Assembly (NCBI GenBank): GCA_036518955.1
Contig: DATDMG010000578.1
Coordinates: forward strand, 1 to 20,198
Source of the DNA: DATDMG01 sp036518955
Lineage (GTDB): Bacteria; Actinomycetota; Actinomycetes; Actinomycetales; Kineosporiaceae
DNA: 20,198 nucleotides
Direction of reading: 5' to 3'
Under the pieces are notes generated by a model. The model saw only the letters and a list, made by a program, of their open reading frames with translations. It did not search any database and was not told the DNA's origin. Both the position numbers and the translations under genes were made by a program. Positions 1 to 7,259 of the stretch are shown here, one piece after another (the stretch's first letter is position 1; each line of letters begins with the position of its first letter).

Positions 1-412
1 GGGGATACCACACGTCGTGCTCCGGATGCTTCTCGAACACGACCTCGACCTCCATGCCGATCCGTACGTCGTCGGCGTCGACCTCGACGACGTTCGAGGT
101 GAGCACGAGTCCTTCCGACTCGTGCAGCTGTACCCAGGCGATGACGTAGGGGTCCGCTTCCGGCTGCCAGGGCTGAACGTTCACCGTGAACGTCATGACG
201 GTGCCGCGGCCGCCGACCGGCTCCGGCGCCACGTCCGAGCTTCGGCAGCTCCGGCAGACCGGTGCCGGCGGGTGGCACCACGTCGCGCAGGCCCGGCACC
301 GAGTGACCATCAGGCGCCCCGCCTCGCCTCCGGTCCAGAAGGCACGGTTGTCGGAATCGATGTACGGCACGGGCCGCGTCGGGAGCACGCTTCCCACCTC
401 GCTGCGAACCAC
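1..412 (-). CDS. DUF35-type Zn-ribbon/OB-fold protein (3' end cut by window)
   Basis: About 137 residues are visible on the minus strand and the stop lies beyond the left edge. The N-terminal part carries a rubredoxin-like zinc ribbon with two Cys pairs, CRAC and CRSC, separated by a Pro-rich spacer. An OB-fold follows (TVMTFTVN, DPYVIAWVQL, GMEVEVVFEK). This is the layout of the DUF35/OB-fold acyl-CoA-associated family, whose members act as partners of thiolases, aldolases or acyl-CoA hydratases (for example with SCP2-type thiolases in steroid catabolism). The length fits the family, so only a few C-terminal residues should be missing. I chose GTG at 412 because GAGGAGGA lies just upstream. 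Two in-frame ATGs at 478 and 475 would add a basic leader untypical of the family. It is divergent from the CoA-transferase and shares its promoter region. The partner enzyme is probably outside the window. Confidence 0.85.
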   Translation of the reverse strand, partial: MVRSEVGSVLPTRPVPYIDSDNRAFWTGGEAGRLMVTRCRACATWCHPPAPVCRSCRSSDVAPEPVGGRGTVMTFTVNVQPWQPEADPYVIAWVQLHESEGLVLTSNVVEVDADDVRIGMEVEVVFEKHPEHDVWYP

Positions 413-464
413 TCGTTCCTCCTCGCGACACCTCGCCGCAACCACGGACGAGACCCGACGGCCC

Positions 465-493
465 TTGCGTTGCATCATGGAGAAACTTACAGT
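465..493 (+). promoter_or_regulatory. Candidate promoter for the CoA-transferase operon
   Basis: TTGCGT at 465-470 and TACAGT at 488-493 are separated by 17 bp and fit the loose actinobacterial housekeeping pattern (TTGnnn, TAnnnT). The -10 overlaps the CTTACAGTAAG operator. The predicted start of transcription would be roughly 40 nt upstream of the ATG at 541, leaving room for the GAGGAAGG ribosome binding site at about 527-534. Confidence 0.4.
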
Positions 494-496
494 AAG
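486..496. promoter_or_regulatory. Palindromic operator CTTACAGTAAG in divergent promoter region
   Basis: Perfect inverted repeat CTTAC-A-GTAAG between the DUF35 gene and the CoA-transferase gene. The same palindrome with G at the centre lies in front of the tetR gene of this window (16887-16897). A plausible plus-strand promoter, TTGCGT (465-470), 17 bp, TACAGT (488-493), puts the -10 box inside the palindrome, as expected for a repressor site. Assignment to the local TetR protein is inference. Confidence 0.6.
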
Positions 497-540
497 CCTT
501 CCCAAAAGGCTCACGGTGCTGTTGACGAGGAAGGCCCCCC

Positions 541-1761
541 ATGGTCGGACTGCTGGACGGCGTCAAGGTTGTCGAAGTCGCATCCTGGACCTTCGTGCCG
601 GCGGCGGGAGCGATCCTCGCCGACTGGGGGGCAGAGGTCGTCAAGGTCGAGGACGTCAGGACGGGCGACCCCGCGCGTTCCCTGGTCATCGGGGGCCTGC
701 GTCCCGGCGGCGGCAAGACGCAGCTGGACTACATGTTCGAGCTCGGCAACCGGGGTAAGCGGAGCATCGGTCTCGACCTGCGTACCGCCCAGGGGCGGGA
801 GCTCCTCGAACGCCTCGTGGCCTCGGCCGACGTCTTCATCACCAACTGGCTGCCGGAGGCCCGTCGCCGCCTGGGTATCGACGTCGACGACATCAAGGCC
901 ATCAACCCGAGAATCGTCTACGCGCGGGGGTCGGGGCACGGACCGCGCGGCCCCGAAGCCGAGAAGGGCGGCTACGACGCGGCCAGCTTCACCTCCCGCG
1001 GAGGCGTGGCCCACACCTTGACGCCGGCGGAGCTGCCCCGGCCCGTCCGCCAGTCGGCGGCCTTCGGCGACCTGCCCGGCGGGATGACACTGGCCGGCGG
1101 CATCGCTGCGGCTCTGTTCCGGCGGGAGCGCACCGGGGAGGGTGGAGTCGTCGACGTGTCGCTGCTCGCTCAGGCGATCTGGACCCTCGCGCCCGACATC
1201 ATGGCCGCCGACTTCTTCGGGGTCGAGCGCATTCCCCAGCTGCCCCTCGACCAGGCGCCCAATCCGGTCGTGGCGGCCTACCGCACCGCTGACGGCCGCT
1301 TCGTCCAGCTGGTCTTCCTGCAGCCGGACCGCTACTGGGCCGATTTCGTGCGTCGGATCGGCGCCCCCGAACTCGCGGACGACCCGCGGTTCGTGCCGGC
1401 CAGCCAGCTCATCGCGAATGCTCCTGAGGCCCAACGCCTGCTCGCCGACATCTTCGAGAAGCACGACGTGGCGCACTGGCAGAAGGTGCTTGCCGACGAG
1501 GACGGGGTCTGGGCGGTGGTCGCCACGCCCCAGGAGGTTCTCGCCGACCCTCAGGCACTGGCCAACGGATACCTGATCCCGAACGTCGACGACAACGGGG
1601 TGGAGTACACGGTCGCGAGCAATCCCGTGCAGTTCGACGAGACCCCCGCGGGTCCGGCGCGCGCACCCGAGCACGGCCAGCACACGGAGGAGATCCTGCT
1701 GGAGCTGGGACTGGACTGGCCGCAGATCATCGCGGCCAAGGAATCCGGCGCCGTCCTGTGA
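541..1761 (+). CDS. Class III (CaiB/BaiF) CoA-transferase
   Basis: The protein has 406 residues, the usual length for the family. Class III CoA-transferases move CoA between a thioester donor and a carboxylic acid through an aspartyl-CoA anhydride/thioester. The N-terminus, with KVVEVASW and the segment GAILADWGAEVVKVE, is the typical Rossmann-like CoA-binding start. The GD of AFGDLPGG (Asp177) aligns with the nucleophilic Asp of formyl-CoA transferase and CaiB. The segment RRERTGEGGVVDVSLL that follows is also conserved in the family. GAGGAAGG precedes the ATG. The gene leads a plus-strand run ending with the aldehyde dehydrogenase, and an 11-bp operator sits in its promoter region. It could activate the pathway substrate with CoA, as an alternative to the ligase at 10554. 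The acid substrate cannot be predicted. Some family members are racemases (alpha-methylacyl-CoA racemase), which is the main alternative. Confidence 0.9.
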   Translation: MVGLLDGVKVVEVASWTFVPAAGAILADWGAEVVKVEDVRTGDPARSLVIGGLRPGGGKTQLDYMFELGNRGKRSIGLDLRTAQGRELLERLVASADVFITNWLPEARRRLGIDVDDIKAINPRIVYARGSGHGPRGPEAEKGGYDAASFTSRGGVAHTLTPAELPRPVRQSAAFGDLPGGMTLAGGIAAALFRRERTGEGGVVDVSLLAQAIWTLAPDIMAADFFGVERIPQLPLDQAPNPVVAAYRTADGRFVQLVFLQPDRYWADFVRRIGAPELADDPRFVPASQLIANAPEAQRLLADIFEKHDVAHWQKVLADEDGVWAVVATPQEVLADPQALANGYLIPNVDDNGVEYTVASNPVQFDETPAGPARAPEHGQHTEEILLELGLDWPQIIAAKESGAVL

Positions 1762-1853
1762 GTGACCAGCCCACCTGACCTTTTCCGCGGAGTACGTCGC
1801 TGTTCCGATCACCCTCGCCGACGCTGCCGTCGGCACGACAGCAAGGAGCCGCC

Positions 1854-2990
1854 ATGCTTCCCGTTGACGCTCAGATCATCTCTGTCGACGACCACGTCAT
1901 CGAGCACCCACGGGTGTGGCTCGACCGGCTGCCCGCCAAATACGCCGAGGTCGCCCCGCGGATCGAGCGCGCCGAGGACGGCAACGATTGGTGGATCTAC
2001 GAGGGCGCCCAGGCCGGCAACTTCGCCCTGAACGCCGTCGCGGGCAAGGACCCCAAGGACTTCGGTATCGACCCCCGCAGCTTCGACGACATGCTGCCGG
2101 GCTGCTACGGCATCCACGACCGGATCCGGGACATGGACGTGGAGGGGGTTCACGCTCAGCTCTGCTTCCCCACCTTCGGGGGATTCGCCGGAAGCATCTT
2201 CGCCAAGTCCAAGGACCTGGAGCTGGCCAGGCAGTGCATCTCCGCCTACAACGATTTCATTCTCGATGAGTGGTGCGCCGCCTACCCTGATCGCCAGATC
2301 CCTCTGATGATGACGCCCTCCTGGGACGTCGAGGCGACGGTGGCGGAGATCCAGCGGACGGCGGCCAAGGGTGCGAAGAGCATCAGCTTCCCCGAGCTGC
2401 CCGATCGGCTCGGCCTTCCGTCCTGGCACTCCGACCACTGGGACCGGGTCTTCGCGGCTGCGGTGGACGCGGGGCTTCCGCTGTCCCTGCACTTCGGTAC
2501 CGGCGGCGTTCCGCAGGCCTCGGCGGAGGGCATGTCGACGAACTTCACCGTCGGTATCTCCCTGTTCTCGCTGAACTCCATGACCGCCATGACCGAGATG
2601 TTGCTCTCCCCGGTGTTCCACAAGTTCCCGGGCCTGAAGGTGGCGCTGTCGGAGGGGGGCATCGGCTGGATGCCGTGGCTGCTCGAGCGGATCGAGTACG
2701 TCTGGCTGCGGCACCGCTGGTACAACGACGTGAATCGAGACGTCCGACCCTCCGAGTTGTTCGCCAAGCACATCTACGGATGCTTCATCAGTGACAACGT
2801 CGGTATCGCCGCCCGCCATCTGATCGGCATCGACAACATCATGTTCGAGAGCGACTACCCCCACTCGGACAGTCAGTGGCCGCACACGCGCAAGATCCTC
2901 GCCGAGGCACTCGCCGACGTTCCCGACGACGAGGCCCGCAAGCTGGTCGAGGACAACGCGCGAACTTTGTACAACTTCCCGCGTCGCTGA
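1854..2990 (+). CDS. Amidohydrolase-2 family metal-dependent hydrolase (paralogue 1)
   Basis: The protein has 378 residues and a TIM-barrel amidohydrolase-2 architecture (the family of ACMSD, gamma-resorcylate decarboxylase and related hydrolases). The first metal motif is VDDHVIE, with Asp12-x-His14 in place of the usual His-x-His. His213 (SLHFGTG), Glu268 (LSEGG), Asp334 (ESDYPH) and His337 are the other expected metal or catalytic positions. No signal peptide is visible, so it is cytoplasmic. AGGAGCCGCC precedes the ATG. It lies 92 bp behind the CoA-transferase on the same strand. Family members hydrolyse C-N or C-C bonds or decarboxylate cyclic acids, and the actual substrate here is unknown. 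A divergent relative is at 18652 with the same motif order. The pairing with acyl-CoA genes suggests a ring-opening, C-C hydrolysis or decarboxylation step, which is inference. Confidence 0.88.
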   Translation: MLPVDAQIISVDDHVIEHPRVWLDRLPAKYAEVAPRIERAEDGNDWWIYEGAQAGNFALNAVAGKDPKDFGIDPRSFDDMLPGCYGIHDRIRDMDVEGVHAQLCFPTFGGFAGSIFAKSKDLELARQCISAYNDFILDEWCAAYPDRQIPLMMTPSWDVEATVAEIQRTAAKGAKSISFPELPDRLGLPSWHSDHWDRVFAAAVDAGLPLSLHFGTGGVPQASAEGMSTNFTVGISLFSLNSMTAMTEMLLSPVFHKFPGLKVALSEGGIGWMPWLLERIEYVWLRHRWYNDVNRDVRPSELFAKHIYGCFISDNVGIAARHLIGIDNIMFESDYPHSDSQWPHTRKILAEALADVPDDEARKLVEDNARTLYNFPRR

Positions 2991-3009
2991 ACCACGGGCC
3001 GGCAGGGGT

Positions 3010-3043
3010 GCGGTCCCAGCCCGCGTACGCCGGCTGGGACCGC
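3010..3043 (+). terminator. GC-rich hairpin after amidohydrolase 1
   Basis: Perfect 12-bp inverted repeat GCGGTCCCAGCC (3010-3021) and GGCTGGGACCGC (3032-3043) with a 10-nt loop, followed by a short TTT. It starts 20 bp after the amidohydrolase stop and lies about 88 bp before the SDR start. It is therefore either a terminator, making the SDR/ALDH pair a separate unit, or an intra-operon processing or attenuation element. Confidence 0.6.
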
Positions 3044-3130
3044 TTTCGGTCCGGGGCTCTCCTGCCCCTCGAGCCGCCACAGGTACCCGCCCATCGACCC
3101 CACCACTGCAGGTCTGACGAAGGAGTCACC

Positions 3131-4000
3131 ATGACGAGGCGTGTTGCGGGCAAGGTCGCCCTGATCACGGGCGCAGCCCGTGGCCAGGGTCGCAGCCACG
3201 CGATTCGGTTGGCGGAGGAGGGCGCCGACATCATCGCGCTCGACTTCTGCGAGGACATCGCCACCAACGAGTACGCGCTGGCGAGCGAGGCCGATCTCGC
3301 CGAGACCGAGGCTCTGGTGGAGAAGCTCGGGCAGCGCGTCGTGACGGTGAAGGCCGACGTGCGTGAGCGGGCTCAGATGAAGCTGGCAGTGGACCAGGCG
3401 GTCGCCGAGTTGGGCGGCCTCCACGTCGTCGTCGCCAATGCAGGCATCTGCCCGCTGGGAGCGCAGGTCTCTCCGCAGAGTTTCGTCGACGCCGTCTCGG
3501 TGGACCTGGTGGGCGTCGTCAACACGGTCGATGCGGCCATGCCCCATCTCCACGCGGGTGCCTCGATCATCGCGACGGGTTCGGTGGGAGCGCTCATCAA
3601 CGGGGGAGGCACCGAGAACCCGGCCAATGGGCCCGGGGGCGCGGGCTACACCTTCGCCAAGCGGCAAGTGGCGCGACTGGTCCACGACCTGGCCAACGTG
3701 CTGGCCCCCCATTCGATTCGGGTCAACGCAGTCCATCCGACGAACGTGAACACGGCCATGCTGCAGAGCGAGCCGATGTATCGGATCTTCCGTCCGGATC
3801 TGCCGAACCCGACCCGTGAGGACGCCGAGCTGGCTTTCCCGGCGATGCAGCGGATGCCGATCCCCTACATCGACCCTTCCGACGTCAGCAACGCGGTGCT
3901 GTTCCTGGCGTCCGACGAAGCCCGCTACGTGACAGGCCTGCAGTTCAAGGTCGATGCCGGCGCTCTGCTGCCGTCGACCGCGTCCGGCGCCCCCGCGTGA
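3131..4000 (+). CDS. Mycofactocin-type SDR family oxidoreductase
   Basis: The protein has 289 residues. The Rossmann motif is TGAARGQGRSHA (13-24), followed by NAG (103-105), catalytic Ser151 (ATGSVGA), Tyr173 and Lys177 (YTFAK). RGQGRSHAIRLAEEGADIIA plus an insertion after the second beta strand is the hallmark of the mycofactocin-dependent (carveol dehydrogenase-like) subfamily. In that subfamily NAD is bound without exchange and electrons pass to the redox cofactor mycofactocin. The expected role is oxidation of a secondary or primary alcohol to a ketone or aldehyde. ATG at 3131 follows GGAGTCACC; the reading frame is open further upstream but that part looks non-coding. The ALDH starts 25 bp downstream, so the two are probably co-transcribed and act in sequence. 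No mycofactocin biosynthesis genes are in the window. Confidence 0.9.
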   Translation: MTRRVAGKVALITGAARGQGRSHAIRLAEEGADIIALDFCEDIATNEYALASEADLAETEALVEKLGQRVVTVKADVRERAQMKLAVDQAVAELGGLHVVVANAGICPLGAQVSPQSFVDAVSVDLVGVVNTVDAAMPHLHAGASIIATGSVGALINGGGTENPANGPGGAGYTFAKRQVARLVHDLANVLAPHSIRVNAVHPTNVNTAMLQSEPMYRIFRPDLPNPTREDAELAFPAMQRMPIPYIDPSDVSNAVLFLASDEARYVTGLQFKVDAGALLPSTASGAPA

Positions 4001-4025
4001 TCCCGAGCCGGCGAAGGGAATTTCG

Positions 4026-5510
4026 ATGAGCGGCACCCCCCGCTTGAGCTCGTACGTATCCGAGAAGCGCATGCTGATCGACGGCCAGCTGGTGCCGGCG
4101 GCCGACGGGGCCGAGTTCGACAACGTCAATCCCGCCACCGAAGAGGTGCTGGGCCAAGTCGCGGACGGCGCCCGGCCCGACATGCAGCGGGCCATCGGCG
4201 CCGCACGGCGGGCGTTCGACGAGACCGGCTGGGCCAGCGACTATGCGTTCCGGAAGCGCTGCCTGGAGCAACTCCAGGAAGCCATCGAGACCGAGACCGA
4301 GCAGTTCCGCGCAGAACTGGTGGACGAGGTCGGCACACCGGTCGCCCTCACCTACTCGGCGCAGTTGGCGTGGCCCATGGCCGACGCCTTCCGCTGGCCC
4401 GCCAAGATGATTGACGAGTTCGCGTGGCGGCGTCCGCTGCCGGACAACGACCTGACGGGGGTGCGCTCCCGCCGAGAGGTCCGGAAGGAGCCGGTGGGGG
4501 TCGTGGGAGCCGTGCTCCCGTGGAACTACCCCTTCGAAGTGCTGGTCAACAAGCTGGGCCCGATTCTCGCCACGGGCAACACCGTCATCGTCAAGCCCGC
4601 GCCCGACACCCCGTGGACCGCGACCCGGATCGGACGGTTGATCGCCGAGCGAACCGACATACCGGCCGGAGTGGTGAACATCGTCACCTCGTCCGATCAC
4701 CTCGTGGGCGAGGCGCTCACGCTCGATCCCCGAGTGGACCTGATCTCGTTCACCGGTTCCACCCGAACCGGCCGACGGATCATGGAGGCGGGTGCGGCGA
4801 CGCTCAAGAAGGTGTTCCTCGAACTCGGCGGGAAGTCGGCGATGATCGTCTGCGACGACGCAGACTTCTCCCAGGTTCTTCCGTTCGCCGGTGCCGCCTG
4901 CTCGCACGCAGGCCAGGGATGTGCCTTGCAGACGCGGATTCTTCTGCCTCGCAGCCGTTACGCCGAGGGCGTGGCGATCCTCAAGGCCGTCCTGGAGAAC
5001 TTCCCGTACGGGGACCCGAGGGACCCGTCGGTCCTCCAGGGCCCGCAGGTCAGCGCCCTGCAGCAGGAACGCGTCCTGTCGTACATCGCCAAGGGTGTTC
5101 AGGAAGGCGCGACGCTTGCTGTCGGAGGTGGCCGGCCGGCTTCGCAGCCGATGGGCTTCTTCGTCGAGCCGACTCTGTTCGTCGACGTGGACAACTCCAT
5201 GACCATCGCTCGGGAGGAGATCTTCGGTCCCGTCCTGGCGGTCATCCCCTATGGCGACGACGAGGATGCCATCCGCATCGCCAACGACAGCCACTACGGG
5301 CTGTCGGGCGGTGTCTTCACGGCGTCCCTCGACCGGGGTCTGTCCATCGCTCACCGAATCCGTACGGGCTCCTTCTCCGTCAACGGCGGCATGTGGTACG
5401 GAGCCGACGCGCCATACGGCGGCTACAAGGCCAGCGGGCTCGGTCGTCAGAACGGCCTGGAGGGTCTTGAGCAGTACACCGAGACCAAGTTGCTGGGCTG
5501 GGTGGAGTGA
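4026..5510 (+). CDS. NAD(P)-dependent aldehyde dehydrogenase (copy 1)
   Basis: The protein has 494 residues, a normal length for the ALDH superfamily. All key positions are visible: Asn167 in PWNYPF, Lys190 in VKPAP, FTGST (242-246), the general-base Glu266 in LELGGK and the nucleophile Cys299 in GQGCALQ. It oxidises an aldehyde to a carboxylic acid. Its position 25 bp behind the mycofactocin-type SDR suggests it takes the aldehyde made there and passes the acid to a CoA ligase or CoA-transferase. ATG at 4026 is preceded by GAAGGGAA. A start at 3954 is open but overlaps the end of the SDR and adds a Pro/Arg-rich leader unlike the family. A second ALDH at 13110-14579 differs substantially in sequence, so the two may serve different aldehydes. 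Confidence 0.93.
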   Translation: MSGTPRLSSYVSEKRMLIDGQLVPAADGAEFDNVNPATEEVLGQVADGARPDMQRAIGAARRAFDETGWASDYAFRKRCLEQLQEAIETETEQFRAELVDEVGTPVALTYSAQLAWPMADAFRWPAKMIDEFAWRRPLPDNDLTGVRSRREVRKEPVGVVGAVLPWNYPFEVLVNKLGPILATGNTVIVKPAPDTPWTATRIGRLIAERTDIPAGVVNIVTSSDHLVGEALTLDPRVDLISFTGSTRTGRRIMEAGAATLKKVFLELGGKSAMIVCDDADFSQVLPFAGAACSHAGQGCALQTRILLPRSRYAEGVAILKAVLENFPYGDPRDPSVLQGPQVSALQQERVLSYIAKGVQEGATLAVGGGRPASQPMGFFVEPTLFVDVDNSMTIAREEIFGPVLAVIPYGDDEDAIRIANDSHYGLSGGVFTASLDRGLSIAHRIRTGSFSVNGGMWYGADAPYGGYKASGLGRQNGLEGLEQYTETKLLGWVE

Positions 5511-5608
5511 TGGACGTCGCGGTGTCGAAGGCGGCGGGGCGTAGCGCGGCCTGAAGCGAACGGGGCAGCGACGCTCAGTGCCGAACCGCTGGGCGCGGCC
5601 GGCCGCGA

Positions 5609-6069
5609 TCACCACTGCCGGCTGCGATCACCGCGGTGCCCGCCGTCGACGAGCCAAGCGTTTCCACCCACCCAGTCGACGGTGACGAGTCCGCTCTTCG
5701 CGGCGCGTGAGACGATCCGCAAGATGAACCGGTGATGTCGCAATTCGGCGAAACTGACGACGCCACGGTCGCGCAGGTAATCGCCGAGATCTCCGCTCGT
5801 CGGCGCGGTCCTGCCTTTCGACCGCCTCTGCGTTCTCCCGCCGCCACCGCGACGACGTCGCAGAACGGGTGGCGCAGGCACGGCATCACCTCGTTGAGGC
5901 GGGGGAGCAGGCCCGCAAGGGCGAAGTGCAGGACGCTGCCGCAGGCGAGTTCGGCTGCCGGATGCACGACGTCCGGATCCTTCGCGGCGCTCCCGCCGGC
6001 GTCGCACGGACTGGTGGGCACGTCTGATCCACCAACCTGTTCGTCGGCGGGTGCGACCACGCGCGCCAC
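5609..6069 (-). pseudogene. Probable frameshifted remnant, acyl-CoA ligase C-terminal domain-like
   Basis: Two minus-strand segments in different frames show G/C-rich third positions and protein-like sequence. The first starts at GTG 6069, 20 bp after the acyl-CoA dehydrogenase stop, and contains EVMPCLRHPFCDVVAVAAGE (ending about 5830). After a frame change, about 5797-5612 reads GDLGDYLRDRGVVSF and then RFILRIVSRAAKSGLVTV. In order, these resemble the C-terminal subdomain of FadD-type adenylating enzymes (EVExxLxxHPxVxDVAVVAVPDER, then LxxYLxxRGVxxxKLPxRxxxVxxLPRTxxGK). The AMP-binding core is absent and the catalytic Lys position is lost. I see no single intact frame, so a decayed gene fits best. 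A small unrelated gene with a sequencing frameshift is the alternative. Confidence 0.4.
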
Positions 6070-6088
6070 GCGAGTCGACGCCGCCGGG

Positions 6089-7249
6089 TCAGCGTGCCCG
6101 CGGCAGTCCCAGATCGGCCCGGGCGATGTTGTTGCGGTAGATCTCGGTCGTACCGCCGTAGATGGCCGTCCCCGGAGCGAACAGCCGCGCCCACCCGATC
6201 AAGCCGGAGGCCACCGATCCTGGTGCCTCGGAATGGAGGACGCCGACAGGGGCGGTCAGATCTGCGATGGCGTCGGCGTGCAGCGCCAGCGTCTCGGAGC
6301 CTCTCACCTTCCCGAATTGGCTCGGTGTGTTCCGGTTGACCTCGATGTCCAGAAGCATCGTCGCGAGTTGCCGCCGGACGTTCCGGTCCTCGATCAGCGG
6401 GCGTCCGTCCTCGTCAGCGGTCGCCGCGGCCCACTGCGCGGTGCGCAGCAACAGGTGCTCCAGAACGCGAACGTTGGAAGCGCCCAGCGAGCCGTTGTAG
6501 TCCGCCAGCGCGTCGAGATCGCTCAGCCCGTGCTCGGCTGCCAACGGCTCGGACACCACCTGCCAGCCGGCGTCGATCGCGCCGAGGCGCAGGTAGTCGG
6601 GCACGCGAACATCTCGGTAGTACGTGACGTTCGTGCGCTCGTCGCCCATCCCGTAGATGGGGCCCACCTCGACGCCCTCGGTGTGCATCGGCACCAGGAA
6701 CACCGTCAGGTTCCGGTGCTTGTTCTCGACCGGGCCGGTGCGGGTCAGCAGGAACACGAAGTCGGACTGGTGTGCCCACGTGGTGAACATCTTCGAGCCG
6801 TTGATGACCCAGTCGTCGCCCTGTCGGACGGCGTGAGTACGCACCGAGGCCATGTCGGAGCCGGAGTCCGGCTCGGTGTACCCGAGGCAGAAGGATGTCC
6901 GACCGCTCTCGAGATCCGGGAGCACCTCGGACTTCAAGCGGTCCGAGCCGTACTTTCGCAGCGTCGGCAGGACGAGTTCGTTGGTGTAGGGCGGGACGTG
7001 GTACTCCTCGAGGAGGAGTTCGAGCACTCGAGCCTCGACCGGCCCGAGGTCGGCCCCGCCTCGGTCCTTGGGTTCGCGCGGATGCACCCACCCGCGAGCC
7101 ACCAGCTCGCCGATGAGTTCGGTCGAGGGCCGATCGTGGTCGAGCGAGATGGCGTTCGGGTCAGGCGTCCAGTGCTTCTCGAGCACGCCTCTCACCTCGG
7201 CCTCGAAGGCTTCCTGTTCGGCGGTGAGTCGCACGCGGCTGAAGTCCAT
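6089..7249 (-). CDS. Acyl-CoA dehydrogenase, large-type subunit (FadE-like)
   Basis: The protein has 386 residues and a full acyl-CoA dehydrogenase fold. The N-terminal helical domain is followed by YTEPDSGSD (124-132), the FAD/substrate loop, then NGSKMFTTWAHQSDF and the C-terminal signature IYGGTTEIYRNNIAR (363-377). The enzyme introduces an alpha,beta double bond into an acyl-CoA using FAD. At the place where medium-chain enzymes carry the catalytic Glu (YEGT) it has Gly. Glu239 in LAAEHGLS is a candidate base at the isovaleryl-CoA dehydrogenase-type position. ATG at 7249 sits 10 bp after the upstream subunit's stop, and AGGAG overlaps that stop, so translation is probably coupled. In actinobacteria such adjacent FadE pairs form alpha2beta2 heterotetramers. 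The substrate is unknown. Confidence 0.93.
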   Translation of the reverse strand: MDFSRVRLTAEQEAFEAEVRGVLEKHWTPDPNAISLDHDRPSTELIGELVARGWVHPREPKDRGGADLGPVEARVLELLLEEYHVPPYTNELVLPTLRKYGSDRLKSEVLPDLESGRTSFCLGYTEPDSGSDMASVRTHAVRQGDDWVINGSKMFTTWAHQSDFVFLLTRTGPVENKHRNLTVFLVPMHTEGVEVGPIYGMGDERTNVTYYRDVRVPDYLRLGAIDAGWQVVSEPLAAEHGLSDLDALADYNGSLGASNVRVLEHLLLRTAQWAAATADEDGRPLIEDRNVRRQLATMLLDIEVNRNTPSQFGKVRGSETLALHADAIADLTAPVGVLHSEAPGSVASGLIGWARLFAPGTAIYGGTTEIYRNNIARADLGLPRAR

Positions 7250-7259
7250 GACGTAGCTC

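Noticed and set aside
3945..5615. 556-residue open frame on the minus strand opposite the aldehyde dehydrogenase
   Set aside because: It is a mirror of the ALDH codon bias, rich in Arg, Gly, His and Asp without any family motif, and the plus-strand ALDH has every catalytic residue.
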